From contig JAEUJW010000009.1 in the NCBI GenBank assembly GCA_016793465.1, forward strand, positions 1 through 64,000: 64,000 nt of DNA, in the 5' to 3' direction. Of this stretch, positions 1 through 12,112 are shown piece after piece. The translations under genes were made by a program, and so were the position numbers. A model generated the notes under the pieces. It saw only the letters and a program-made list of their open reading frames with translations. It did not search any database and was not told the origin of the DNA. The number at the start of each line of letters is the position of its first letter. The stretch's first letter is position 1. Source of the stretch: Myxococcales bacterium (GTDB lineage: Bacteria > Myxococcota > Polyangia > Nannocystales > Nannocystaceae).

Positions 1-889
<889 letters not shown>

Positions 890-907
890 GGCGGGGCCTT
901 TCGGGGG

Positions 908-1387
908 TCAGTCGTCGTCGGGCACGAGCCCGCGGAGGGTGGAGCGGAGCGAGTCGGGGAAGCGGGTCGGCCGGCCGTCGGCGAGGTGGATGCAGCAGTG
1001 GCAGGTCTCGGCGTAGATGATGGTCTGGCGCGCGGCGAGGCCGACGCGGCCGCCGGGCTCGACGCACACGTGGTAGCCGAAGCGCAGGCGGGCGTAGGTG
1101 AGCTCGGCGAGGCCGACGTGGATCGACAGGAGGTCGTCGTAGCGGGCGGGCGAGATGTAGCTGATGGCGAGGTCGGTGAGGGGCATGCCGAGGCCCTCGG
1201 CCTCGACGGCGGCGTAGGTGTGGCCGAGCGAGCGCATGAACTCGACGCGCGCGGCCTCGAGGAAGCGGGCGTACGTGCCGTGGTACACGTAGCCCATCTG
1301 GTCGGTGTCGGCGTAGATGACGCGCACGACGGTGGCGAGGCGGAGGTCGTCGGCGGGCGGGCGGGTCATCCGTGGCGTGCGGGCCAT
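908..1387 (-). CDS. Acyl-CoA thioesterase, 4HBT/YbgC-FadM hotdog family
   Basis: A 159-residue single hotdog-fold protein. The active-site signature D-x-D-x-x-G-x-V-x-H-x-x-Y is present at residues 27-39 (DTDQMGYVYHGTY), with D29 in the place of the catalytic Asp of 4-hydroxybenzoyl-CoA thioesterase. The family hydrolyses acyl-CoA thioesters in the cytosol; the substrate cannot be told from sequence. The start is either the ATG at 1387 or the in-frame ATG at 1369 (M7), and no strong ribosome site separates them. It is the first gene of a probable two-gene unit with glpX. An oddity is a CHCC cluster near residue 130, close to the end of the hotdog sheet, which is not a family motif. Confidence 0.85.
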   Translation of the reverse strand: MARTPRMTRPPADDLRLATVVRVIYADTDQMGYVYHGTYARFLEAARVEFMRSLGHTYAAVEAEGLGMPLTDLAISYISPARYDDLLSIHVGLAELTYARLRFGYHVCVEPGGRVGLAARQTIIYAETCHCCIHLADGRPTRFPDSLRSTLRGLVPDDD

Positions 1388-1496
1388 GGCGCGCGCAGGC
1401 TAACACGAGTCGGCGGCGAGCGGCCGCGTCGAAGCTTGCACGGTCACGGGTCCGGCTTGACAGGCCCGGCGGGCAGGTAGCTATTGTCGCCGGCCG

Positions 1497-2540
1497 ATGG
1501 CCGAGACGACGACGCGGAGCATTCCACAGGGCAAGACGCTGGTGACCGGTGCAGGAGGGCACGTGGGGGCGAACCTCGTGCGGGCGCTGCTGGCGGAGGG
1601 GGTCGACGTGCGGGTGCTGGTGCATCCGCAGCACAACAACCGCGGGGTCGAGGGGCTGCCGGTCGAGCGCATGGAGGGCGACCTGCGCGACGCGGAGGCG
1701 GTCACGCGGGCGGTGCAGGGCTGCGTGCGCGTGTACCACGCGGGGGCCAAGGTGTCGGTGACGAGCCCGTCGGCCAGGCAGACGCGGGAGATCTGGGAGA
1801 TCAACGTGCTCGGCACCCGCAACGTCATGCAGGCGGCGCTGCGCACGGGGGTGGCCCGCGTGTGCCTGACGTCGTCGTTCTCGACGGTGGGTTACCACCT
1901 CGACGACCCGCAGCGGCCGGCCGACGAGGAGGTGCCGTTCTATCCGTTCGCGCCGTGGATGCCGTACTCGCGGACCAAGGTGCTGGCGGAGGTCGAAGCC
2001 TTCAAGGCGATCTCGGCGGGGCTCGACGCGGTGATCGCGATCTCGACGGGGGTGTGCGGGCCGCACGACTACATGCCGTCGCGCACCGGCAACGTGCTCG
2101 TGCAGTACGCGCAGGGCAATTTCAAAAATTACATCCCGGGCGGGTACGAGGCGGTCGGGGTCGGCGACCTGGCGCGCGGGCACATCCTGGCGATGGAGCG
2201 CGGGCGGACCGGGCGGCGCTACACGATCAGCACGCGGTTCGTCGAGATGGAGGAGATGCTCGCGCTGTTCGCCGAGGTCACCGGCAAGAAATACAAGGTG
2301 CGGGCGATGCCCCCGCGGCTGATGTCGGCGATGGCGAAGGCGATCTCGGGGCCGATGACCAAGCTGTTCCCCGACGTTCCGCAGCACCTGACGCCAGGCG
2401 CCGTGCTGGTGCTGACGCTGCGCCGACGGGCCGACATCACGCGCGCGCGCGAGGAGCTCGGCTACGTGCCGGGGGCGATCGAGCCGGTCGTGCGCGAGTG
2501 GTATGAGTTCTTCGTGCGCGAGGGGATGATCAAGGGGTGA
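1497..2540 (+). CDS. NAD(P)-dependent epimerase/dehydratase, extended SDR
   Basis: A 347-residue extended short-chain dehydrogenase/reductase. The N-terminal Rossmann motif TGAGGHVG is at residues 17-24, a TSSFSTVG serine segment lies near residue 127, and the catalytic Y157-S-R-T-K161 pair is present. The body resembles dihydroflavonol-4-reductase and 3-beta-hydroxysteroid dehydrogenase/isomerase-like members, which reduce or oxidise hydroxyl/keto groups with NAD(P)H. The substrate is not predictable; a role in lipid, sterol or sugar metabolism is only a possibility. It is divergent from the thioesterase, with 109 bp between starts that must hold both promoters. It runs convergently to within 4 bp of the next gene's stop. 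Confidence 0.85.
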   Translation: MAETTTRSIPQGKTLVTGAGGHVGANLVRALLAEGVDVRVLVHPQHNNRGVEGLPVERMEGDLRDAEAVTRAVQGCVRVYHAGAKVSVTSPSARQTREIWEINVLGTRNVMQAALRTGVARVCLTSSFSTVGYHLDDPQRPADEEVPFYPFAPWMPYSRTKVLAEVEAFKAISAGLDAVIAISTGVCGPHDYMPSRTGNVLVQYAQGNFKNYIPGGYEAVGVGDLARGHILAMERGRTGRRYTISTRFVEMEEMLALFAEVTGKKYKVRAMPPRLMSAMAKAISGPMTKLFPDVPQHLTPGAVLVLTLRRRADITRAREELGYVPGAIEPVVREWYEFFVREGMIKG

Positions 2541-2544
2541 GGCC

Positions 2545-3450
2545 TCACTGCTCCACGCAGTACAGCGGCATAAAGTCGTTACAACCTGAGCTCTCGAAGA
2601 AGGACCAGTAGGCGGTCGCCTCGTAGCTCACGCCCCAGCCGCCGGTCTGCCCGTCCGACTGGTCGGTCCAGTTGCCGCACTGGGTGCCCGGGGAGATCTG
2701 GCCGTTCGGGAGGGTGCCGGTCCACACGGTGACCATCTTCGTCTGAGAATTTTCGTCGACGTCGATGGGGTGCTGGAGGGCGCCCGAGGTCAACTGGTCC
2801 CAGTCGTCGGCGACGACGAGGCCGTTGACCAGGACGTAGCGGCCGCGGGAGTGGAGGAGGCGGTCGGCGGCGGCGGAGGACTGGTCGCTGAGCCAGGGGA
2901 GGAAGGTCTCGAAGCGGTCGAGGCCGGCGATGGCGGCGAGCATGCGGCAGCGCTGGGTGGCGCCGTCGAGGCCGTTGAGCTTGCCGCCCTGGTAGAGCTG
3001 GCTGGTGACGAAGATGACCGAGTCGCGGGCGCACAGCTTGCAACCATCCGAGGGGTCGTCGTTCTGGTCGTCACAGGTCTCGTCGCCGTTGATGATGCCG
3101 TCGCCGCAGATGGGGTCGGGGACGGAGCCGGTGTCGGTGGCGAGGGGCGAGGTCGACGAGGTCGACGAGGTGGGGTCGAGGGTGGAGCCCTCGGCGACGC
3201 CGCTGGTGGAGCCGTCGCTGTCATCAGCGAGGGTGCTGGCTGTGTCGGGGTCGCCCGGGGACCCGGACGAGCTCGAGCTGCCGGTGGACGTCGAGCTGCC
3301 GGTGGTGGTCGAGTCGGGCACCCAGGTGACGCCGTGCTCCTCGAGCAGGGCATCAATGCGCTCGATGACGCAGGCCGGGGCGCCGAGCAGCGTGAGCGTC
3401 AGGGCTCCGGGGAGCGCAGGGCGGAGATGTGCGGGGGTTTGCAGCGGCAT
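2545..3450 (-). CDS. DUF1554-like surface protein, probable lipoprotein (paralogue of the 3461-4591 gene)
   Basis: 301 residues. A hydrophobic signal segment ends in A-P-A-C27, a weak lipobox. It is followed by a low-complexity Ser/Thr/Gly/Asp linker (about 44-105) and one CGDGIINGDETCD-type Cys-rich myxobacterial module. The C-terminal domain of about 160 residues has the DUF1554/endostatin-like pattern: GLDGATQRC, WLSD, VWTG, NWTDQ and a final LYCVEQ. The start is fixed by a GGAG ribosome site 6 nt before the ATG at 3450, in the 10-bp gap after the upstream paralogue. It is the last gene of a four-gene kinase operon. The predicted location is the outer membrane or cell surface; function is unknown. 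The domain name is from memory of the family pattern. Confidence 0.75.
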   Translation of the reverse strand: MPLQTPAHLRPALPGALTLTLLGAPACVIERIDALLEEHGVTWVPDSTTTGSSTSTGSSSSSGSPGDPDTASTLADDSDGSTSGVAEGSTLDPTSSTSSTSPLATDTGSVPDPICGDGIINGDETCDDQNDDPSDGCKLCARDSVIFVTSQLYQGGKLNGLDGATQRCRMLAAIAGLDRFETFLPWLSDQSSAAADRLLHSRGRYVLVNGLVVADDWDQLTSGALQHPIDVDENSQTKMVTVWTGTLPNGQISPGTQCGNWTDQSDGQTGGWGVSYEATAYWSFFESSGCNDFMPLYCVEQ

Positions 3451-3460
3451 GGTTTGCTCC

Positions 3461-4591
3461 TCACTGCTCGAAACAGTAAGTGAAACGTGGGGTGCCACAG
3501 GTTCGGGGTTCGTAGCGCGTCCACTGGCGCTCGGATTTCCAGGGGCCCGACTCGGGGTGGTTTTCGGCGAGGCCGCTGCGGCCGACCAGAGCCTGCAGGT
3601 TGAAGAGGCTGTTGGTCCAGTTCTCGCACGTCTGCGCGGGGTTGAAGATCTCGCCGAGCGCGGAGGTGTTGGTCCACACTGTGGCGTCGAGCAGCTCGTC
3701 GCCTTGTTCGGTGAGGGTGATGCCGTGGTCGGGGCCATTGGAGATGAGGTCGTCCCAGTTGTCGGCGATGCGGCGGCCGTCCGGGAGGACGTAGGGGAGC
3801 TTGGCGACGTCGTCTTCGAGGTTGAAGCGCTCGGCGGGGCTGGTGACGCCGTCGCTGAGCCAGGCCATAAAGGAGGGGGCGTTGTCGAAGAGGGCGTCCG
3901 CGGCCATGTCCTGGCAGTGTTCGTCGGCGCCGGGGAGGCCGTCGAGCTCGGCGGCGGTGTAGGGCTGGCTGCCGAGGAAGACGAGCCTCGCGGCGAAGCG
4001 GCAGGCGGTGCAGGGCACGCCGCCGGGGGGCGACTCGCCGGAGTTGTTGAGCTCGGCGAGGTCGCACTCTTCCTCGCCGTCGTGGACGAGGCCGTCGCCG
4101 CAGCGCGGCCCCCACGTGCAGTCGGTCTTGCAGGCGTCGTAGAGGGCGTCGTTGTTGTCGGGTCCGCGGTCGCACTGCTCGTGGTCGGCCCAGACCAGGC
4201 CGTCGCCGCAGACGGCGTCCTGGCAGAGCATGGTGCACTCGCCGGCGTCGCTGTTGAGCTGCCAGCCGAGGTCGCAGGTCTCGCCGACGTCGATGAGCCC
4301 GTTGCCGCACAGCGGCTCCGGGGCGCCGGTGTCGGCGCCGGTGTCGGTGCCGGTGTTGGTGCCGCTCGTCGAGCTGTACGCGGAGGTGTCGTCGGGAGGG
4401 GCGGTGGTGCCGGTGGTGGTGTTCGAGGTCGTCACCTCGGGGGTCGGCGGGGGGCCGAGCTGCTCGCCGGAGCTGGCGCCGGTCGAGCCGGGCGGGCCGC
4501 CGAGAGAGTCGGGGGAGAAGCAGCCGACGAGCATCAGCAGCAGCATGAGGGGTGAACAGGACAGGTGTCGGGGCAGGTGTCGGGTCGTCAT
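3461..4591 (-). CDS. DUF1554-like lipoprotein with Cys-rich repeats
   Basis: 376 residues. The signal peptide has a clear lipobox L-V-G-C24, followed by a Thr/Ser/Pro linker and three Cys-rich CGDG/CGNG modules (about residues 95-185; family name myxobacterial disulfide repeat). A C-terminal DUF1554-like domain carries GLPGADEHCQ, AWLSDG, VWTNTS, NWTNS and a terminal TYCFEQ. The start ATG at 4591 overlaps the stop of the upstream TPR-like gene in an ATGA junction and is preceded by GAGGAG, so translation is probably coupled. It is a tandem paralogue of the next gene and is probably surface-anchored; ligand unknown. The alternating Cys content suggests disulfides and an extracytoplasmic location. 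Confidence 0.78.
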   Translation of the reverse strand: MTTRHLPRHLSCSPLMLLLMLVGCFSPDSLGGPPGSTGASSGEQLGPPPTPEVTTSNTTTGTTAPPDDTSAYSSTSGTNTGTDTGADTGAPEPLCGNGLIDVGETCDLGWQLNSDAGECTMLCQDAVCGDGLVWADHEQCDRGPDNNDALYDACKTDCTWGPRCGDGLVHDGEEECDLAELNNSGESPPGGVPCTACRFAARLVFLGSQPYTAAELDGLPGADEHCQDMAADALFDNAPSFMAWLSDGVTSPAERFNLEDDVAKLPYVLPDGRRIADNWDDLISNGPDHGITLTEQGDELLDATVWTNTSALGEIFNPAQTCENWTNSLFNLQALVGRSGLAENHPESGPWKSERQWTRYEPRTCGTPRFTYCFEQ

Positions 4592-5571
4592 CGTCGTGCT
4601 CCTCGCTTCGAAGCGCGGGCGCCGAGCTGCACGTGGACCGTGAGGCCGGCGCCGCCGGGCAGCCACATCGGCGCGGCGGCGGCGGTGTGGGTGCGTGCGG
4701 CGCGGTGGCCGACGACCAGCAGGGCGGTGCCGATCGCGGCCAGGCCGACGCCCGCGAAGCCGACGCCGAGCGCCTGCCAGCGGCTGCTGCGGGCGTGTCC
4801 CCGGAGGTCCCCCAGGGCGTCGCGTTCGTCCGGCGTGAAGGGGCGGCCGGCGGCGGTTCGCTCGAGGGCGTCGATGTCGTCGTGCAAGCTGGCCTCGTCG
4901 CCGATCCGCCAGGCCATGATCCCGAGCGCGGCGCCGGCGAGGCCGAGCGCGACCCCGCCGGCGATCTTCAGGTGGCGCGGGTCGGCCGGGTCGCGCGGCG
5001 CCGGCTTCGGGCCGGGGGCGGTGGCGGGAGGTGTGACGGCGGTCGGTGCAGCTGCATCGGTCGGAGGGGGAGGAGATCTCCGCTCCGGCGTGGGCGTCGC
5101 GAATGTCGGTCCGGGGGCGTCCGCGGGTTTTTTTGCGGGAGATCTCTCGGACGGCGGGTCGCAGGCCGTGGGTCCGTACGGCGCGAGGTCGTGGGTCACG
5201 GTGGCCAGCAGCTCCTGGTTGCCGCGGATCTCGAGCAGGTCGGGCTGCCCCGGGTGTGCCTCGCCGAGGGCCGCGATGTGCCCACGCAGGTGGGTGGCCA
5301 GCCGGCACAGCGGCTCGGGCGTCCGCGGGTCGGCGGCGTGCAGCTTGCGCAGCGCGCTGCGGATCGAGCCCATGGCGTCCTCGCGGGCGCGACGATCGCG
5401 GGCGGGATCCGGCAGCGCGGCGTAGACGGCGCAGAACTCGGTGTAGGCGGCCTCGAAGTCGCCGCGCAGGTAGTGGGCCATCGCGGCCCGGTTGTGGGCC
5501 GTCACCTCCGGTGGAGGCGGCGCGGCGAAGAAGAGAAGCACGAGCGGGGTGGTCATCGACATGGCGTTCAC
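4588..5571 (-). CDS. TPR-like membrane protein in kinase operon
   Basis: 327 residues, start codon GTG at 5571 overlapping the kinase stop by four bases (GTGA); in-frame ATGs at 5562 and 5556 are alternatives. A short hydrophobic N-terminus (MTTPLVLLFFAA) may be a signal peptide. Residues about 25-120 are helical and TPR-like. They are followed by a Pro/Ala linker and two membrane segments, the first around IAGGVALGLAGAALGIM and the second around GVGFAGVGLAAIGTALLVV, flanking a charged loop. The architecture matches myxobacterial proteins that accompany Ser/Thr kinases, but no specific function is known. It carries a run of seven A on the coding strand (5127-5133) encoding K-K with AAA codons, unusual here. 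Role inferred from position only. Confidence 0.7.
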   Translation of the reverse strand: MNAMSMTTPLVLLFFAAPPPPEVTAHNRAAMAHYLRGDFEAAYTEFCAVYAALPDPARDRRAREDAMGSIRSALRKLHAADPRTPEPLCRLATHLRGHIAALGEAHPGQPDLLEIRGNQELLATVTHDLAPYGPTACDPPSERSPAKKPADAPGPTFATPTPERRSPPPPTDAAAPTAVTPPATAPGPKPAPRDPADPRHLKIAGGVALGLAGAALGIMAWRIGDEASLHDDIDALERTAAGRPFTPDERDALGDLRGHARSSRWQALGVGFAGVGLAAIGTALLVVGHRAARTHTAAAAPMWLPGGAGLTVHVQLGARASKRGARR

Positions 5572-7058
5572 CGGTGGGGTCGCGGGCGCAGGCGATAGGT
5601 GTGGAGGATCGGGTCGCCGGAGGCGGGCAGCTGCAGGCCCCGCAGGAGCTCGGCCACGCAGTGCTCGAGCACCGGCGCGTCGTGTTCGACGAGCGTTACG
5701 TCGGTGACCCTGCCGCGCGGGGCGGCGACGGCGACGGTCAGGGTCGTGAGGACGCCGCTGGTGTCGGCGGCGCAGCGCTCGACGGCCTCGCGGCGTCCCT
5801 CGAGGATCCGACGGCGTCGCTTGCCGGGGTCGGTCGCGGGGGCCTCGTGCGGCGGGTCATCCGGCGGAGCGGCGCCCGCGCGGCTCTCGTCGCGCTCGGT
5901 CGCCGACCCGGGGGGGGGGTCGGGAGGGTCGGCGAGAGGGGCCGGCGGAGCAGGGCCGCGGGTCGCGGCGTCGGTCGACGGGGGGTCGGGGAGGGGGGCT
6001 GGTGGAGCAGGGCCGCGGGTCGCGGCGTCGGTCGACGGAGCGCCCGGCTGGGGCGCCGCGGCGTCCGGGGGTGGTGATACGGGGGCCGCGAGCGGGGGGC
6101 CGCCGCGGGCCGACCACGCGAGCGCGGCGATCAGGGCGGCGGCGAGGGCGAGGGTCACGGTGGCGGTCGGCTGTCGCGGCGGTCGGCCGGGGCCGCGCAG
6201 GAGCTCGCCGCGCACGACCTCGAGGGCCTGGACGAGCTCGGGCATGCTGCGCTGGCGGTCGAACTGCTCGAAGGACGTGCCGCCCGCGAGGATCTCGGCG
6301 AGCGGGGCGAGCGGTGCGGGCAGCTCCTCGGGGACGATCGTGCGGACCGCCTGGGAGTGGCGATCGACCAGGCTGCGCCCGGTGACCATCTCGTAGGTGA
6401 TCGCGCACAGCGAGTAGATGTCGTTGCGGACGCTGGCGTCCTCCTCGGCCCGGCCGACCTCGGGGGCCGAGTAGCCGGGCGTGCGCACGGCGTCGTAGTC
6501 GCCGGTCGCCCAGCGGAGGTCGGTCGCGGTCAGGCGGTCGCGCTCGATGTCCTCGCGCAGGAAGAACTGCGGGAGGAAGGCGCACGCGCCGAAGTCGATG
6601 AGCCGCACGCGGTCGCCGGCCTCGACGAGGATGTTGCCCGGCTTGACGTCCCGGTGGACGACCCCCACCTCGTGCATGCTGGCGAGGATGCGCCCGACGT
6701 CGATCGCCAGGGTCAGGGCGCGGACCGACGTGAGCCGCTCGCGCTCGAGCAGGCTGCGGAGGCGCTCGCCGGCCACGATCTCCATCGTGTAGTAGGCCGC
6801 CCCGTCCGCGGCGCGGCCGCAGTGCAGCAGCGTCGGCGTGCCGGGGTGCTTGCTGGCCGCGAGCGCGCGGACCTCGCGACGGAACCGCTGCTCGAGCATC
6901 TCCACGTCCTGCCCGGGCTTCGCCTCGATCCGCTTGAGCGCCACCCGACGCATCGCCTGTTCGTCGTAAGCGGCGTACACGGCGCCCATTCCGCCGCGTC
7001 CGAGCTCACGCAGCAGCAGGTAACGATCCGCGAACAGTCGTCTGGAACCGGCGCCCAC
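5568..7058 (-). CDS. Transmembrane Ser/Thr protein kinase with AgmX/TonB-C-like tail
   Basis: 496 residues from a GTG start at 7058; no in-frame ATG lies between the domain and the divergent gene. Kinase domain: glycine loop GRGGMG at 20-25, K42 in VALK, HRDVKPGN at 135-142, D155-F-G, and SAPE in the activation region, so it looks active. A DFGACAF sequence replaces the usual DFGIA. A membrane segment lies at about 299-316. A Pro/Ala linker with a 19-residue repeat follows, then a C-terminal domain of about 70 residues with CV.ELL..L..P pattern, like the AgmX/TonB C-terminal family. The kinase thus faces the cytosol and the tail the periplasm. It is first in a four-gene operon and divergent from a sigma-like gene. 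Confidence 0.88.
   Translation of the reverse strand: MGAGSRRLFADRYLLLRELGRGGMGAVYAAYDEQAMRRVALKRIEAKPGQDVEMLEQRFRREVRALAASKHPGTPTLLHCGRAADGAAYYTMEIVAGERLRSLLERERLTSVRALTLAIDVGRILASMHEVGVVHRDVKPGNILVEAGDRVRLIDFGACAFLPQFFLREDIERDRLTATDLRWATGDYDAVRTPGYSAPEVGRAEEDASVRNDIYSLCAITYEMVTGRSLVDRHSQAVRTIVPEELPAPLAPLAEILAGGTSFEQFDRQRSMPELVQALEVVRGELLRGPGRPPRQPTATVTLALAAALIAALAWSARGGPPLAAPVSPPPDAAAPQPGAPSTDAATRGPAPPAPLPDPPSTDAATRGPAPPAPLADPPDPPPGSATERDESRAGAAPPDDPPHEAPATDPGKRRRRILEGRREAVERCAADTSGVLTTLTVAVAAPRGRVTDVTLVEHDAPVLEHCVAELLRGLQLPASGDPILHTYRLRPRPHR
5941..6054 (-). repeat. 57-bp in-frame tandem repeat in kinase linker
   Basis: Two near-identical 57-bp units (anchor GGAGCAGGGCC at 5947 and again at 6004) encode two 19-residue copies of a segment beginning STDAATRGPAPPAP in the linker after the membrane segment. 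The unit keeps frame, and it is probably a flexible spacer. Confidence 0.85.
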
Positions 7059-7178
7059 GCCGGCATGATGCCCGATCGGCGGGATGTGAATACATGCATC
7101 GATCGAATCCGAGGATCGCGAATATGTGTGTGGCTCAATACACAAATTTCCGAGCCGCGTGATGGCCGCCGGAGCGAT
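7059..7178. promoter_or_regulatory. Divergent promoter region of kinase operon and sigma-like gene
   Basis: 120 bp between the kinase GTG and the sigma-like ATG, clearly richer in A/T than its surroundings (for example the stretch around 7120-7150). It must carry promoters for both transcripts. A short TGTG...CACA inverted repeat lies near 7126-7145. No confident -35/-10 pair could be assigned. Confidence 0.45.
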
Positions 7179-7895
7179 ATGCTTTCGAATATGGACGTGG
7201 ACTCGCTGCTGCCTGGCGACGAACTCGATGCATTGTTCAGCTTCACGGTGTGGATGTATCCGTCGCGCGAGCTGGCGGCCACGCTGCTCGCGCGGGTGAT
7301 CGCGGAGCGGCCGGGGGCGGGCCGCGACGGGTGGCTCGCGGCGCTGTGGCGCGGCGGCTCGACGGTGAGGGCGCCCGGAGGGGCGCGGCGACGGCTGCGG
7401 GAGCTCGACGAGGTGCTGCGCGGCCAGGTCACGCTGACGGTCGGGCTCGACCACCCGCTGGTCCGACGCGACGCGCGGCGGCTGCGGGTGCTGCGGTCCG
7501 AGGTCCAGCGCGCGTGCATCGGGGCCGTGCTGCGCACGCTGGCCCCGAAGCCGCGGGCCGTCCTGTTGATGGCGAGCCTGTTCGGGCTGGCGGTCGGACG
7601 GATCGCCGAGATCACCGGGATGTCGCCCGCGCGGGCCCACGAGGACCTCCGTCAGGCGACCCGGGCGCTCGAGGACTACCTCGGCGCGCGCTGTCAGCAC
7701 CTCGACCGGCGTAACGTGTGCTCCTGCGCGGGGCGGGTCGGGGTGGCGCTCGCGAGCGGCTTCATCGACTGGCCCGAGCACGACGATCACGACGGGCGGG
7801 CCGCGCCGGACCGGGCGTCGCCGGAGATCGTCGACCTGGTCGCCGGGTTGCCGCGGTTTCGCTGGGAGCGACGGAGCAGGACGTGCTCGCCGTGA
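7179..7895 (+). CDS. ECF-like RNA polymerase sigma factor with Cys/His tail
   Basis: 238 residues. The start ATG at 7179 is preceded by GGAG at 7171-7174. The N-terminal part (about 15-50) resembles a degenerate ECF region 2 (LFSFTVWMYPSRELAATLL). Residues about 115-165 form a region-4 helix-turn-helix (LAPKPRAVLLMASLFGLAVGRIAEITGMSPARAHEDL pattern, quoted in parts). After it comes a conserved-looking C-x-H....C-x-C-x-x-R segment (CQHLDRR..CSCAGRVG), a possible metal site. It is divergent from the kinase operon, suggesting that it controls, or is controlled by, that operon. No anti-sigma factor is adjacent. A specialised activator with only a sigma-like fold is the alternative. Confidence 0.65.
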   Translation: MLSNMDVDSLLPGDELDALFSFTVWMYPSRELAATLLARVIAERPGAGRDGWLAALWRGGSTVRAPGGARRRLRELDEVLRGQVTLTVGLDHPLVRRDARRLRVLRSEVQRACIGAVLRTLAPKPRAVLLMASLFGLAVGRIAEITGMSPARAHEDLRQATRALEDYLGARCQHLDRRNVCSCAGRVGVALASGFIDWPEHDDHDGRAAPDRASPEIVDLVAGLPRFRWERRSRTCSP

Positions 7896-7956
7896 TCGCG
7901 GCGGTGGTCAGGTCGAGGGGCGCCGTCGACGAGCGACGGCGCCGCGGCTGCGCGGG

Positions 7957-8733
7957 TCAGCCGGGCCAGAGGCACACGGCGGTGCCGAAGCCCATGTTCG
8001 GGGGGTAGCACTCCATGCCGTTCGGGCACGGGGTGTTGTCGTCGCACTCGGCGGGCAGGCAGTAGTCGACCGCCTCGCCGTCGCCGGGGGCGTCGTTGCA
8101 GATGTCGTCGGGGGTCACGTCGCAGTCGCCCTCGTTGTCGCACTCGCCGGGCACGCAGATGGTCCAGGGGCCGAGCTGGTTGTGCATGCCGTCGACGCAC
8201 TGCTCGTTGTCGAGGCAGTCGCCGTCGCCGTTGGGGCAGGGGCCGTAGGGTTGATCGCCGCCGGTGGACGACTCGCCGCCGGTGGACGACTCGCCGCCGG
8301 TCGACGTGTCGCCGCCGGTCGACGTCCCGCCGCTCACGTCGGTGGTGGACTCGGCGTCGGTGGTGCCCGGGTCGGAGGTCGGGCCGGCGGAGGTGCCGGG
8401 GTCGGAGGTGACGGGGTCGGAGCTGCCGGAGTCGGCCTCGGAGCACACGCAGGGGTCGTAGCCGGTGCCGTCGAGCTTGCAGGTCTGGGCGCCGTCGAGG
8501 CCGTTCTCGCAGGCGCAGGCGATCTGCTGCCCGGGCACGCAGCCGCTGCCCGAGGTGGCGCCGGTGGTCGGGTTGGCGGTGGTGTCGGGGTCGCTCGAGG
8601 TCTCGGAGCCGGTCGAGCCGGTGCCGGTGCCGGAGTCGGTGTCGGTGTCCGAGGTGGACTCGGACGGGGTGCTGCCGCAGGCGCCGAACAGGAGGATGGC
8701 GGGGATCAAGGACGCGTAGGCGAGGGGTTTCAT
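7957..8733 (-). CDS. Cys-rich lipoprotein with STGGES repeat linker
   Basis: 258 residues. Signal peptide with lipobox F-G-A-C19, then a Ser/Thr/Asp-rich linker, a small Cys cluster (GCVPGQQIACACENG...CKLDG...CVCSE), a second linker with four GG(D/E)(S/T)STG-type repeats, and a C-terminal Cys-rich domain with about ten cysteines (CPNGDGDCLDNEQC ... CECDDNTPCPNG-like pattern). Predicted exported and lipid-anchored; disulfide-bonded; function unknown. The start at 8733 is supported by GAGG about 5 nt upstream. It converges on the sigma-like gene with a 61-bp gap. The large ratio of linker to folded domain is typical of myxobacterial surface lipoproteins. Confidence 0.75.
   Translation of the reverse strand: MKPLAYASLIPAILLFGACGSTPSESTSDTDTDSGTGTGSTGSETSSDPDTTANPTTGATSGSGCVPGQQIACACENGLDGAQTCKLDGTGYDPCVCSEADSGSSDPVTSDPGTSAGPTSDPGTTDAESTTDVSGGTSTGGDTSTGGESSTGGESSTGGDQPYGPCPNGDGDCLDNEQCVDGMHNQLGPWTICVPGECDNEGDCDVTPDDICNDAPGDGEAVDYCLPAECDDNTPCPNGMECYPPNMGFGTAVCLWPG
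8257..8328 (-). repeat. Four 18-bp tandem repeats encoding STGGES-type hexapeptides
   Basis: Four consecutive 18-bp units (8257, 8275, 8293 and 8311) on the plus strand read GCCGCCGGT(G/C)GACG followed by four variable bases. On the coding strand they give a hexapeptide linker repeat in the lipoprotein at 7957-8733. Confidence 0.9.
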
Positions 8734-8899
8734 GGGGCCTCGAGGGTTAGAAGATTCCAGGGGACTTTCGCCGCGGAGGATCGCACGGTCGGCGTCCTGG
8801 CGCGAGAGACAGGTGCGATCGGTGTATATGCCGATGAAGATGTCACGACGATCGGCGCGCGGGGGCACCAGACCGCAGTGGCGATCCGATCGACGATCG

Positions 8900-12031
<3,132 letters not shown>

Positions 12032-12112
12032 GGGCGTGACTCCAGCGCTTGCCGTGGCCCCTGCTTGCGGTTACCAACAGTCCTGACTTTCGCGGTTCAC
12101 CCGGACCCACCC

